Source: Promerops cafer (taxonomy: Eukaryota > Chordata > Aves > Passeriformes > Nectariniidae). Taken from it: 64,000 bases of DNA. This document shows positions 23,731 to 37,582 of this stretch, piece by piece. A program made the translations under genes and the position numbers. The stretch lies in contig VZSE01000421.1 of the NCBI GenBank assembly GCA_013398275.1, forward strand, positions 1,119,553-1,183,552. The letters run 5' to 3'. Each line of letters begins with the position of its first letter. The first letter of the stretch is position 1. Under the pieces are notes generated by a model. The model was not told where the DNA came from, did no database searches, and saw only the letters and a list, made by a program, of their open reading frames with translations.

Positions 23731-23875
23731 TTACAGAAACACAGAACATTCTGAGTTGGAAGGAACCCACAATGATTATCAAATCCAGCTCTTCAGAGAA
23801 TGGCCCACACAGGGATCAAACCTGTGACCTTGGCATTATTAGCCTGATGCTGTTGCCGAGCTAATTCTAGGGCCA
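23731..23875 (-). mobile_element. tRNA-Ile-derived SINE with CR1-like tail (TguSINE1-type)
   Basis: Read on the minus strand, the 5' part follows a tRNA-Ile (anticodon AAT) gene: TAGCTC, then GGCTAATAATGCCAAGGTC across the anticodon stem-loop, then a B-box-like GGTTTGATCCC and a closing GGGCCA. The rest is a CR1-type 3' tail ending TTCCAACTCAGAATGTTCTGTG. A tRNA-Ile head with a CR1 tail is the layout of TguSINE1, described in zebra finch and other songbirds and thought to be moved by CR1. This copy is diverged (the A-box and D-arm are damaged) and should not be called a tRNA gene. It is the best single clue that the genome is passerine. Confidence 0.82.
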
Positions 23876-26800
23876 TAATCACCCTTTTCAAAATTGAAAG
23901 GATTCTTCAGGTTTGCAGGATTACATTTCCTCCTATACTTTCATTTCTCATTATCTCTTCTTCTCTTTTGGAATACTTCAGGAGGAAATTTAGGATGACA
24001 CGTAGAAAAGGTGGCAGAGGAAATTTTTTGGCAAAACCAGAACTACATGTCTCCAGAGAGGCAAAGTTGTCCTGTTGACTTCAGCCACAAGCAGTCAACA
24101 TACTGTGTTGTAGCTATTTATTTAAAGTGGTTGAGAATACTTAATTTCATTTACTTAATATGAAAAAAATATTAGAAATATGAAACATTAGGGATGTTGA
24201 GAAACTCTCAGGTATTGTCTAAACTGCCTTCTTCAAAGTGTCTAAAGGTTGGTACCATTTACCTGTAGAAATCAGAAATTAAATGAAAATTACTTAAAAC
24301 ACACTTAGCATGATCAGTTGGCTTAGGGAATTTGATGTCTTTAAAGCATATTAGTGAGATCTAGACCCTCATTTTGCTAGGCATTGTACTTACTAATATA
24401 ATCCCTTTTAAGTCAAGGACTCGTTACAAAAACCCAAACAAGTAAATTAAAAAATAAGAAAATCATAAATGTAATTTAAATCATAAATCAAATATTGCCC
24501 ATATAATAGCCTATTATTCTAGTTCTCTGATGTATAAAGAAACACACATTTTTATCACAGCATGACTTTCACTTCAGTGCAACATAAATGCAATTCTTTC
24601 ATCAGTAATTTCCATATATATACACACAAATCTTGAAGTAAAAGCAGTCATAAAACACACCTGAATTAAATCTGTTGAACTGTCTACAGAATATATATAC
24701 TTCTTTTTCTGAGTAACTGGTTTTATATTTTTTCCCTTCTGGTCTACTAAATATGATTATGGATAGCAGTAATTTTAAATATTTTGACTAAAATTAGGAA
24801 TAGTTACAATGTTTCTCATTCAGTAGCAGATTTTAAACTAAAGGTCACAATTTTTAGAGAGTTAAAAAATAAAATAGTTTGTTTCAAGCTAGCTAGAACT
24901 ATATAATAGTTGTAATGAGTTTAAAATCTGGTGATCAGGCCAGAGTACAGCTGATGTAGGTGGAGTTGGCTGACTTCTGCTGAGGACCTACCCCTCCGCC
25001 TGTATGAGAATTAGACTTCTTCACTTGTCAGTATGTAGTGGAGCTATTTCACTGAAATGCTGCAATTTTTTTTAATGATTTCAGACTCTATATCGAAGGC
25101 TGTCCCTTATGTCCCTGGTGGCTGGGTCTTATCGTGTAAGGACACAAGAGAGAAGTGACGTAAGGGTGCCTGAGGTTGCACCAAGCTGTGTTACAAGATG
25201 TGGTCAAATAGCAAATGTCTTTTTTTGCCTGGCTGTCACTGTTTTTAAAGGGTGCTTTAAGATCTCTCACCCAAAAGGGGGTTGCTTCCACCTTTCTTAT
25301 CTTCATTGTACACCTGGATTTGATTGCTGAAGTGTTGCTGTGAGGGAATGCCGGCAGCCGTGACTGCAGGTCCCTGAGGCTGGAGCAGAGCGTGCTGTCT
25401 TCATCACCATGCTCCATCTCTTGTCTTATGGAGCAGACAGGAGCGCACTGTTTCGCACTTCTGCTGTTGCTGGCATGATTGTTCTGGGATCTGAAGGCTT
25501 TTATATTTTCATATCCTTCATAATGTTTCTCTTTTTATCCTCCCTTGTTGTGTCACAGTTCAGGCAGGAAGAGTGGCTGCCCAGAGGACCCTGTAGTGTG
25601 ACTGGTACGTGCACGATGTGTGTGGTACATGGCAGAGCTGTGCACACCGAGGTGGAGAATGTGGGTTGCTCAGTTGAGACCCTTTATTCAGAGGAGAGGT
25701 GACCCCCTATCTTCATGGGGGTGGTTGGGGAAGAGCAGACAGCAGGAGTTCTTTGTTGGTTTCAGCTTGTTTACTGTGGGAATTGTAGCTGGATAGAGCC
25801 TTTTGAAAGCTGTGTTACGTGAGAGAAGGTAAGTGCTCTCATGAAACACTAATAAGGATGTAAGAAAAGACACGAAGGGCCATGTGGAAAAAATGGACAA
25901 ATGGGCCATCTGTAATATTAGAGGCACTACTACTAGATTCTGGTAGTGTTCCTAAAGTCATAAATTGATAATGCTGTTAGTATTAGATGCCAGAACTGCT
26001 GCTGGTGTCCAACAGCAGGAATGATTTTCCCACTGGGAGAGAGAATTCTGGTGTCCCTGTGGAGAGAAGTGTAATAAAAATATGGAAACCAGTGAATTAT
26101 GTTGTTGTTTGGGAAATACTGACATATATCTTACACAATGCCTGCACTGTTGCATTTCAAACATGTTCAGATATGTAACCTAGAGCAAATTAGGAGAGTG
26201 TATTGGACTGTTTTGTGTTAGGCACTAAGATGGTATGTAGAAGGGCATAAAAAGAAAAGGAAAGGACACAAAGTATTTGAGCTGTTGATAGATAAAGGAT
26301 AAGTAAGAGTGATGTCACCCCTCAAGTAGGAGAATGCCTAAAGTGTCTTCCCTTCCTGGACGAACACAGCTTAGTGGTATTGTTTTCTTAAGTAGCAGAC
26401 CCAGGTATATGTGGTCACTCTCTTAAAATGGGACATGCACAAATGTCAAATGGGAGATAGTACCTGCCTGATAGAACTCAGCCTGCAAATATCCTAGAAA
26501 ATACAATGGGTGAGTGCAGGCAGGTAGGGAGGTGCAAGGAGACATTGAAACAGTCATTTCTCATCCCTGTACTGTATTGGTCCTGCTGTGAAAACAAAGC
26601 AGAGACCTGTGTTCCTGAGAACCTGGTGCTGCTTATAGCAGTTGTTTTCTCTTTGGCATAAGTGGAGTTGCTTGGGGAATGTGTCAGATGTGCTCAAGCT
26701 TCTTTTAGAAAGAGCTTTGACAGAGCCCTGAGACTAAGTCAGCACCTACTTGTACCAATGGTGTGACTAAGACTTGTGTCAATATAATAAATGCCTCAGT

Positions 26801-29800
26801 AAGGCAGGCAAAGTTGGAGAGATGTCGTAGGGCAACAGGTGAAATAACAGGTCTCTATACTCTCAGAAAAGCATTAAAGTGACTAATAAGAATTTGTTTG
26901 TGGTTATATATACTTTAGAGCAATGAATCAGAGCATTTCGCAAACACTGTGTAGTGTAGTGTATTCCTTTGCAACTTCAACTTTTGTGTTGTTCTAAAAC
27001 AATGTGTCTAACTTTACAGAAGATGTCTTATGTATATCAACAGTTGTGTGAAGAAATGCTGTCTGGCTCCTGAGAAAGCAGTCTCAATTAAATCAGGCAA
27101 GAGAAGGTCACATTGGGTCATAAACTATCTACAAATCCTAAAACCATTCAGACTTTTCCAAAAGTTTTTTATATGAACAAGTGACAAGGTAAAGTAGTGA
27201 ATTTATTTGATTCCATTTCAGACTTTTGTAGACAAATAAACTGCAACCCCAATCTGATCTGTTAGTATACAAAAGATCCAGTTGGCATGTGTATTCTTTT
27301 TGCTTTTTTCCCCCTGATTAGGTAAAAAAATCTCAACTTTGTTTGTTTATAGCAGGTAAGCTCTCTGCATTATGAACCTGACAATGTAATGTTACACAAA
27401 GAACCAAGTTAATTTTGGGATATTCTACATACTAGAAAAGGATGAAAATATTGTGTTCTTGACAGCAGATAATCTGGTGATATTTGGGTAACTTTGTTTA
27501 CCACTCAGGAGGTCAGTGCAAGCAGCTGAGCAGTTGGTTCCACGTACAAATAAGTAGATCCCATGTGGCTAAATGACAGTGACAGAGCGTTGCAGATTGG
27601 ACCTCATTTTTCATTTCCTGCTTTTAGAATAGTTCCATTCAAATCTCTTCTTTTTTTTAGGATTTGATATATTGCAACCCATGTGTTTGGGAGTTAAATA
27701 ATGAATATCTGTGAAAATTAGGTATGAGCAAATCAAGTGGAGAGGATTTGGAAAATGTAAAATGGTTTTTAGATTCACAGAATTTATCAACTTTTTGAAA
27801 ATATTTTTTTACTCCCCAGAAAAAGCACTATATTATGTCCAAGAAACATCAGTTGTGGCAGGGAATGGGGGGGTCAAGGGGAGAAGAATAGTTTTATCTG
27901 AATAAAAGGTCTGTGCAGATGCTGAAGAAAACGAAAGATGATGTTGCATGGCAGAATTAATCTGTTTCAGCAAGTATATATGCTGTAGATGGAGTAGCAG
28001 CTGAATTGCTGTAGAAATTAATTTGCTCCACACAGAATAAGTTGAATAATTTACTAGAATAAACATGCAGGGCCGTGATGGGAAGCCATCTATTCGGTGT
28101 GTCTGTAAAGAGACATGAAAATGAAAAAAAATGAAAGTAGTCTTGTAACTTGCTTTTTTCAAGCAGAGAGGGAAGGCATAAAAAGATTTCTTGGGCTGTG
28201 TGTGTGACAGGATGGAGAAGCAGGATGGAGAGTAGCCACTCTGCACGCTGCCATCTCAAGCAAATATGGGTACCTAGGAAAATGGACTCGCCAGCTCTGG
28301 CACCTGACAGTATAAAGGAAAGGTGTTTAGTGTTGCTGCTCAAATCAGTGGGTGTTTCTTTTGCCTGGAGGAAGGAAGAACTGGAATCTTAACAAATCTG
28401 TGCCTGGAGCAGTGCACCTGTGTACTGTTCCTTACACAGGACTGGTGACAGTTGTGTCCGGGTTCTGCATGATGACCACAAAGCTTGTATGGTTACTGCC
28501 AATAATACAGTGGTGGAATATGGTGTTAAATCAGTTAGAATAATTCACAAATGAAAAAATGTGTTCTAATTTTTGTTTTTCTTCTCAGCAAAGTAATAGA
28601 ATGTTCCAGGTCTCCAGCGGAAGCCTGGGGAATGAACTCCTTATGGGGGTGTGTGCATATGGTCTGTGAAGTGAGGCCTTCGCCTGCCATCCTGACTGGA
28701 GCAGCGTGCTGGTGCATTCCCAGTCAGTGGCAGTGGGACATCAGCATGCTGGGGAGCAGCAGGAGCAGCCTCGCAGAGGGGAGAAAACTCCTTATAGTTC
28801 TCATGTGGTCTGTATCAGAAGATGCTCGTGTCTTATGCAAAGTATTGAATGGTTAATTTCCATTGGGACCAATTGAATCAGTACACTGTTAGGGAGATGG
28901 AACCCTCACTTCTTTTGTTATAGCCTGATGTCACATCAGCAAGCACACATGCAGCTGTCCCCAGTTTTCTCTAAAACGTTATGGAAGTGTTATATTGGGT
29001 TTGGTTGTGCATGTAAAACATATCCCGTGAGCCGGAGAGTTGTTGCGGTATTGGAGAGCTTTTCTGGCAGCTGAATTTGGTGAACTGTACATACCTGAAG
29101 TGGAATTAATCTTGGGCAATGTTAACCAGGAGTCTATACACAGTTGTTTGGGCTCCCTTAGTGGCCTCAGAAGAAAGAAATGGACATAGGGTGACTGACC
29201 CTCGGCCAGTGGTTGAATTGTAATGCACTTGTTAAAATGCATTACTTCTAGATGGGTGAAGGTGACATAAAATATGCCTGTACTGGTATCATGGCCAATG
29301 GTTTCATCATAGTGAGCAGTCAAACTGGGCACTGCTGTTAGCATGTTCGCCTTCAGACGCATTACAACGGGCATTTTAGAGCTAAGAGCTGATGTTGCCA
29401 CTCTTGCCTCCATGCTAGTAGTGTTGGCAGAAATACTCTCTGAAGCTTCAGAGAGGTCTGTGTTAATGATCACAGTCTGGTTTTCTGACTTGGTAAAATT
29501 TCATACCATACCAAGTAATTTGGAATTTGGGCTTGCATAGGGACAGGTGAAGTAGTTTGTTGTAAGTTGGCAAAAGGGATATTTGAGGTATCCAGGTCTT
29601 CAAATTCTTGGTTTCAGTAATTTAGATGTGTACCATATTCTTTCTGCATGTTTTGCTGTTGAAAGAGGAGCAGCCAGATTTCTTCTGCTGCTGATGCCTA
29701 TAAAATTCTGACTCACAGAACTGCTTCTCTAACCACTGCTGGGAAATGAGTTCAGTGGGGTGGTTGATGGAGCAGCTGCTCCCTGCGCCTTGCCCAGCTG

Positions 29801-32486
29801 AGAAGATTATTCTGCTGTCAGTTGATTTGCCTTTCCTGCCTACCTGAAGTTCTTCCACTTCGGGTGATCATCTTCTGGTGAATTTGCAAAGCCTTATACC
29901 TTGGATCCATTAGTAAAGCAGACTTTCTTGTGCACACTTAATTTGTTGTGCCCTCATGAGAACAGTTTCGTGCTATCCACGGCTTATGATTAGTCTGGCT
30001 TTTGAAGGCTGATTCAGCAGGCATATCTCCTATAGTAGTCTCAAGTGCAGCAAGTATTATGCATATCTGCTGTATCAAATTCCATGGAGCTTGTGGGTGG
30101 TTTGGAAATAGTGTAAGCTAAGCAGTTTTTGAGCACAGCTTGTTTCTGTAGATGAAGGCACAATAGCTTCTACAAAGTGCAGCTTTGTAATTTTTTTTGT
30201 CATGTACACTAATCAGGAGTTTAGAAGTAAGAAGTTTTGGTGAGAACCACTCTATGATCTTGGTGATGTAGGAGAACCCTATTTGCAGTGTTCAGAAATT
30301 GCTGGAAAACAGGTTCAAAGATTGGAAAGGTTGAAAGGCAGTCTCTGACAGATGTACAGCAAGTTTTAATTTTACATGTATAGATCTATATATGTGTAGT
30401 GATTCCACTGTATAGCATAAACAGCTTAAGGTTTGTCTCAGGTTATACTGAACTTAGACGAGAGCTGGTAGCTCTTGATAGTGAAGAAATACCTGTGAAG
30501 GGTTTTTTAATTTCAGTATGAGGAATCATGACATATTGTTTTCTTTTATATAAGATCAGTGGCTCCATGAAAGGGTCCTTGTATTTTTTTTGTAAGTGTG
30601 TGTTAAACCACTTAAAAAAAAGCATACAAATGGACTTACTTTTTTATGGTCAGGCTTGTCATTTTAGAAGACTATTGCTACTGTTTAGCTCTGTTCTCCC
30701 CACTAGCATTTACTGCTGAAGGGATACTGTTTATAATGTCTTTTCATATCCTTTTACTTTTCAAAAGGGAAAGCTTCATGTGCAGATAGTATGTTGTTCC
30801 CTGTGAACCTATGAACAAATAATACCAGCAGCAGGAAGGACACAGGTCACAGTAGTATGACAGGGACTTGTTTTACAGCCTCCCTGTGTTCTGAATGCAA
30901 TGAACAGTAGAAGGGAATGTAGCATGGGTAGTGAATCTTTATAATTTGTCCTTATTTTACAAATCCGTTAGCTCCATAGCTGCTGCGTCTTTTGCGGGAG
31001 GAGCTGAAGGCCGGTGTGGGTGGTGTTCTGAAGGTGGAGGCACACTGCCAGAGCTCAGTTCTGTGTACATCTCTCTTGCTGTGTTGTTAAATGCAGTAGT
31101 TTGCAGGGAACACCTTGTGCTCCTTCAAAGAATCTACACCTAGGAATTCTTAACAATTCCCTGTGATACCACTGTGTCTGATTGCAGATGTGTCAGCCTT
31201 TCTGCTGAAAACGACAGAATCTGGAGGTAGGACAGGGCAGAATTGCAAGCTTGCTTATGTTATATATAATCCACTTGGTTTGTAATGCTTCTCTGTAACC
31301 AGCTGATGTTTCTTCTTTGAGCAGCAATGTTTGATTGGTGTTAGATATTTTCACTTATCGTGACATTTGACACTACCATTGTCTCTGTTGTGCTTTTGAT
31401 GCTTTTGGAAAAATCATGGCGTTACTTCTAATACACACCATTTTTGTGAATCTGACATCTCTTTTTTTTTCCTCAGGTACAGTGGACTTGTGAGAAGCTG
31501 TTCTTTCAGTACAGGGATGCAAGTTCAGAGGAATGCCTGTTATGGCAGTATTACAGATGTGTCAGTGGGCGGTTCCAAGGAGCAGTAGGGCAGCCACTTT
31601 CAGCAGAACAGCAGCTGATGAAGCACACATGAAATAGGAGGAACAGCTTGGCCTCTTAGGCTGAGAAGTGCAGAAGTTGGACATATTTGAGGGACCAGAA
31701 TTTTTGTCTTGTCAGTAACCAATATCCCATTACAGGCATGGCCTGCGTAATATAGGAACAGCACCAAGCTTTCTAACATACATCCTAGTCCTGAAATCAG
31801 TTGCCACTTTGCATGCCAAAGGACAGTATACTGGCAGAAGAATTACTTCAGTGCATGTATAACTGAGGCACCTCGTTAGTGTTAGGAACAGTGTTACTTG
31901 ATGCAGGAGATGACTGAACCAGAGCAGCAGCTAGCAAGTTAGTCCAGGGAAGGCTGAGCCCTGTGTCTCTTTGACGGAGGAACAAATACTGTTTCAGTAA
32001 AACCAGTTCCAACATTTTCTTGGGCATTAGAGACAAAAAGCATAGATAGAGGTCTTTGTAATCTGAGCAAACAGGTGCTTGGCAGTAACACTATATGAAC
32101 ATAAACATCAAGTCTTTGTATTGATGGCAGCAGTATACTAACCTACAGGCTTCTGAGTGTGTTCTCTTTTGATTACATTGTTTTATTGAAAAAAGATCAG
32201 TCCACTCAAGTTCCTTACAGATCTTCTGCTTTGTAGAGTAAGTTCTTTTTGAACTGAGCAAGATACATTGGCAGTGCCTAATTGCTGTATTAATTTGGAG
32301 GTATTATTTCCATATTCTGATGCATCAGACCTTGGTGATCTGAATCAGTGTAGCACAGATGCCTTGGTTATCCAAGTGTAAGAACTGATCACACAGGTTT
32401 GACATGAAAATAGAAGTCTTCAAGTAGTGGTGCACTGATTATGCTCTTAGCACATAAATCTTTCTGTGCACTGGCAGATAAAGGAA
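23876..32486. other. Intron 1 interior, no gene supported
   Basis: Non-coding sequence with a few chance open frames. The longest is 164 codons on the minus strand (29473 to 28979). I could not link it to any family. No transposon family was recognised here. Confidence 0.5.
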
Positions 32487-32535
32487 CTTGGTGACCTCCT
32501 AGGTCTTTTCCATCTCTCTCTTATATGATTGTCCA
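32487..32535 (+). mobile_element. Possible decayed CR1 3' end
   Basis: The stretch AACTTGGTGACCTCCTAGG followed by TCTTTTCCATCTCT and TATATGATTGT resembles the CR1 3' end (TGATGACCTCCTGAGGTC, then TTCCAACC, then a TATGATTCT tail). It is short and diverged, so the call is tentative. Confidence 0.35.
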
Positions 32536-33945
32536 TGTTGAAGCCCTAGAGCATCACTGTTGTTGCCTCCTTCTGAGCCAGCTGGCCTCAGGGAAGGAAT
32601 CTGTCAGTAAGTAGAAGAGCTCGCCAACTGGCCATGAGTTGTGTGCTGGCTCAGGAGACCCTTCCTTCTTACTTTAATAGCCTGCAGAAATGGGCCTCTC
32701 TATTACCTGAGCCCATGATTGTTTGGAGATTGGTGGGCTTTCCAACGACCCAGGGATAATAGCCTTGCACTTACAGTGTTCTGCTGCCCTTTAAATTTGA
32801 AGTGTAGTGAGAGCAAAGTGTGGCAGTTCTTGAAATAGTGTGGAAATGGAGCCAGCCTGGGATCTCTGTGGAGATCTAAAGCAAGTGGGGTGCAGTCCAG
32901 CGTACCCTACTGCTGGACCAGTGTATTTCTTTGTAGCCTCAGAGTTCTTCACCGTAACTTAAATATGCTCTGTCCTACTGCAGATAAAGGGGAAAGATAA
33001 CTGTGGCATTCCAGCTGGCATTCTGTCTGTGAGATGGATCCCATGTGTGGCACAGGGCTTTCAGGCAGAGGGAGCATGTCTCCCATGTTATCAGTGCACT
33101 GAGATTAAGATAAGTGTGCAGCTCATGAGCTGGGAGTGTCAATTACCACTGTATGAATCTTCATCCTTCACTCCTCTGGAGGCAACGTAACAGTGGCTTC
33201 TAGAACGTTAATGCTGTGAAACAAAAGCGCCTTTGAATCTAAAAGACCATCTTTTCTTTTTCATGTATACACAGACTTCCAGCTGTTACGGAGAAAAGGG
33301 TAAATGTGTAAAGAGATGCATCTCTCTTAAAAGGATGAAGAAAAGAGATAGTTAGGTTGGTTAAAAAAGAAGACAGGAGAGGTAGGAGAACAAACATGAA
33401 AAATAGATTAATAAAGTGAAGAGAGAAGCTGGTATCTGGAGAATTGGCCATATTCTCAAAAATGACTAGGAGCTTTGGGACACTCCTATCTTATTTCTTA
33501 TGAGGATTAACCTTCTGGGAATCTAAGTCACTATTGGAAAGTCTCTTTTTAGATTTCTGAATCACTTCTTGTGGTTTTAAAAACTTTAACCCTAGTCTGA
33601 CATACTAGGAGAAGCTCACTGTCACTGAAATGGTATGACATTGGGAAATACATACATGGGTTGCCTGTGTGCTACACATACAGTATGCTGAAGGAAGCAA
33701 GATGAAGGTGCACTGACAGTACAGATCCAGGTGGAATATGATGTTCTCTCAACTTCCAGATCATAGAAGGAAGAGTTTTGAGTTTTGAAGTGCCTAGTTA
33801 CAAAGGCCTAACAGACAAGTAGCTGTGTTGAGTCAGAATAGAGGTCTATACAGCCTTGGATAAATATCTTGTAATCTTATTTACCAGTCTGTATTTATTA
33901 CCCCTTCCACTTCCTGTGATCAGTGGGACATTTCTTTTGTCAAAA

Positions 33946-34011
33946 GGTGCTCTGAGAATATCCTTCCATGTCTAGTGAGGTGCTCTGAGAATATACTTCA
34001 ATGTCTTGTGA
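33946..34011 (+). repeat. Two-copy tandem duplication, 33-bp unit
   Basis: GGTGCTCTGAGAATAT starts both copies (33946-33978 and 33979-34011), which differ at three positions. It appears to be a local tandem duplication, with no coding or family signal. Confidence 0.85.
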
Positions 34012-37000
34012 GCCACAAAAGCTTTCTGATATGTCTTATATGCCACAGTAATATCTAGGCTTACAGTGATATAAAGCACCTTTGGATGCTGAGTTCATAT
34101 TCAAGGAAAATCACAAAGTCAGCCTACATCAGAGTATGTTAGTGTAAGACCATGTCTTTGAATAGCTAATTCCAATGCACCACACTCTGCACTGCCCTGA
34201 TATCTGGTGATTAAATAGCATTTTTTAAAGTGGAGCTAATATTGTGCATCTTCTGGCAGAAGTTCTTAAAATCTGCACCGATTGTAGTTGTTCAGTAAAA
34301 GGTAAGTATGCCCCTTAGGAGAGCTGCAAGGGAAAACAGCTTATCTGCACACACCTGAAACTGGAAGAGACAATTCACTGGAACTTAATTGGCTGCATGC
34401 TGGAAAGACTAATGATGATTCTGCATTCCATTGGCAAAGAAATGAGGTAGATGGCAAAAAAAGCTCTTATTATAGTGCCTGGGTAGTAGAAATTTATGAG
34501 AAGCTTGTTCTGCTTTTGCAACCAGTGATGTCTATTCAAAATCTTCCAGTAAGGTTTTTGAGGGAAAAAGCTGCAATACTGTATGTAATCTAAAGAAAAA
34601 CGACACCTGCACCAGATCTGACAATGACTTAATTTCTGTCATGTCATATCCTAACTTCTGCAAATGTACTGTTGCTGTAAAAGAGTAATTTAACCTTATT
34701 TGCAGTGTTTTCATAGTAAAAGGATGCAGAGTGGGAAAAGGAAGGAGAAGCAGCTCTTTTATGTTGATGTAGTACTGCCAGTAAGGAAAGCATAAAATTA
34801 CTCATGTCTCTTCTCAACTTTGTCTTTCAGCAGCTCTTGCTGTTCAGAGGAAGTTAGCTATGATGTTGATCAGAGGGTGAAGTAACTAGAACATGTATGG
34901 TATTGAAGGATGGAGTGCTGGCTAAATTGTGGGAGTTTAGAAGACACCATTCATTTTTTAAAAACATCTCTCTTCAGTAAGGGACATAAGGAAGACATTG
35001 TGGCTTTGACTGGAACTTTTTGTAGCCAGTATCTTACAGTATCTTGTTTTAGCTGACAACCAGTAGCAAAGGTCAGTGGTGAAAGGGGGAGTAAGAACCA
35101 GGAAACCCATTTTGGTATTTTATCTTTCTAGTCTGATTTCCAGTTGTCTGGGACTTTCTTAGCTGTAGGTTTTAAATTTGAATGGTTCTGCATGCCTTTT
35201 TTTTTGTTTGTTTTTTCCACCTTCCATGTATTGGTCCAACTGAACTTTTAACCTATGAACATTTTTGGCATAAACTTCATCCTCTGGCAATTGATGACAC
35301 AACTTGTTTAGATTTTGTAGGAAGAAAACCACTTCGTTCATGAGCCTTTCACTTGCTAATTTAATTTGATGACCTGTGTTTCTTTTGAAGGAAATGTTGA
35401 AAAATCATTCATTGTTTACTTCCTTCACGTGTGAATTTGTAGACATGAATGGCATTTTTCATAAATGTTCAGTTCTTTCCATGGTATCTTAAGATACCTT
35501 CTCTTTGTAGTCATTCTTCACACTGCAGCTGTTCCATGCTTTTCATCAAGCTGGTCATCCTTCCTTGTTTTTTGGTTCTGTTGTCTTTTGTGAGAAGAGA
35601 CAGCCATACCTGTGCACAGTGTTCAAGATACAGATGAACTTCTTGTTTAGGTTGTGGTTGTAATATTCTTTTTTCTTTTCTGTCCTAAAAATTTCTAAAA
35701 TTTCATTTGCATGTTTGACTATCCCTGAGCACCAAGCTTAGATTTCATGAGGTTTCTACTCTAACCCCAAAACTTGTCACGCGGCGTGTCAGCTATTTCG
35801 GATCCCATCCACATGTAAGTCGTGGAGGATTGTTTTAAGCAGTTACTAAGAATAGATTTCATTTGTCATTTGGACATGATACTGTTAGTCATTGGTAACT
35901 CTTGTCAAATAGCTTTTGTATTTTAATTTCTTGAATAACTTGGTGACATCTACAAGCCTTGATGCTTGAATTCAAAATAAGGTTAATTTCATGCTTTTTC
36001 TGGATTGTTTGGTAGTATATTGGACAGTAACAGCTATGGATCTGGAATAGATCCTGCAGGACTTCACTGAATCACCCCTTTGAAGAACTCTCCTCTCCCT
36101 TTTCTTTTACCTTATTTCTGCCCACCTCCCCTACCACCCAAGTCACTTCTAGTCTTCACCCAGAGCACTGTCAATGACAGAGTTTTCTGAAATTCAAGAA
36201 GACTTTCACAATGATCTCTTGTGCCTGCGTGCACAGTGATTTCCTCAGAGATCTCTAATGTATGAGAAGCTCATTTTCTTCTACAAAACCTGTCTTGGTT
36301 GTGCTGCAAAAGGAGAGGTCATTAGGTTGTTGGCAGTAAGGGGCATTCAAAAACTGCAAATTCAATGGCAACTAAAAACTACGGCTAATGAAAATGTAGA
36401 TGTGAAACTGAATTTTATACTTTTTTGTCACAAAGCTGTGACTTTAAAAAACACACTAAATATTGGGGCATTGACTGAGTTGACAGTAGGGATTCTGAGT
36501 TAATTTCAGATGCTTATTGTTTTGGTTTGTGATTTAGTTGAAAACATGCTTCTAATGCACACTTTATTTGAATGCCAAGTCCAGAATTTCAGCATAAAGA
36601 CATTTTCTAGTTGTTCAGCCTCCTGGCAGAAGCAGTGGTTACATTAATTTACACTTCCATAGCTTCCATGCATCTGAGAGAATTTTGGCCAAAAGAGTGT
36701 GTTACCAAAAAAGCTCTATATTAGGGGCTAGAAGAAGCATAGAACCTTCTGAATCTGCTACAGGAGATGATGGTATGTCATCCTCTGGATAGATTTTTTT
36801 TTCCCCTCCCATAATTCCACCTACAGGAGCTGCACTTCATTGCTCAGGAAGTCTGTGTCCATTTCAGCACCTGTTGGAGAAGCAGTACCGTTGTTACTCC
36901 GTGTTGTTTGAAGTTGTTCTGCGGGATTAATTCAATCTGTAGGTTTTCTGTTTCAAAAGACAGGAGGTATCTCACTCCATTCTCTCCCAAATGCTAATGA

Positions 37001-37382
37001 CATTTTACGGAAAAAAAGCCAGGACTGAAAGTTAGATCAGATCTACTTAAAGATGATGTTTTGCTGCCTGGCCCTGTTAAACTACTGACCTGGGATTCAG
37101 AGACCTTAATGGTACTTTGGGCTGTCTGTCCCCTGTGGATGGAACAATGGATACTAGACTGGCTTGCAGGACGATTTTTTGGTGAGAAACTACTGTGCAG
37201 TGAAGAGCAGTCCTATGAAAATACATTCCATGGTAACAGAACAGCTGTTGAATCCTATGTCTCCCTACTGGGAGATGCCTAATACTGAGGTTATTGCCAA
37301 ACTTTTAATACAAACCAAAAAGCAAACCACAGAAAGCAAACTCATTCCACTGAGGTTCAGGTGAGCTTTCACATTAAACTAA

Positions 37383-37386
<4 letters not shown>
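34012..37386. other. Intron 1 interior, nothing recognised
   Basis: AT-rich sequence with no exon-like frame, RNA gene or repeat I can name. Confidence 0.5.
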
Positions 37387-37429
<43 letters not shown>

Positions 37430-37430
37430 A
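37387..37430 (+). repeat. (TA)n microsatellite passing into (TATG)n
   Basis: About 15 TA units followed by three TATG-like units. It directly abuts the AT-rich palindromic block that follows, and its length is likely to vary between individuals. Confidence 0.92.
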
Positions 37431-37438
37431 TGAAAAAA

Positions 37439-37582
37439 ATGAAGCCATGTAAATTTTATATATGAAATTTACATGAATTTTTATATGAATTTATATATGA
37501 AAATGCATGAATTTATATGAATTTACATGAATTTTTATATTACTTTTACATGGCTTCATGTTATATGAAGCCATTTAAATTT
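37439..37582. repeat. AT-rich palindrome with three arm copies
   Basis: ATGAAGCCATGTAAA at 37439-37453 is matched by its exact reverse complement at 37545-37559, and a third, direct copy with one mismatch follows at 37565-37579. The sequence between is built from repeats of ATGAATTTATAT-like units. The whole could fold as a hairpin or cruciform, or it could have arisen by template switching next to the TA array. No transposase or family match is visible. Confidence 0.8.

Noticed and set aside
23795..23875. tRNA-Ile gene on the minus strand
   Set aside because: The D-arm and A-box are damaged and it continues into a CR1-like tail, so it is a SINE head.
27833..28343. Overlapping 137- and 128-codon minus-strand frames
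   Set aside because: Two phases are open at once and the translations are low-complexity (Phe/Ser/His-rich) without family resemblance.
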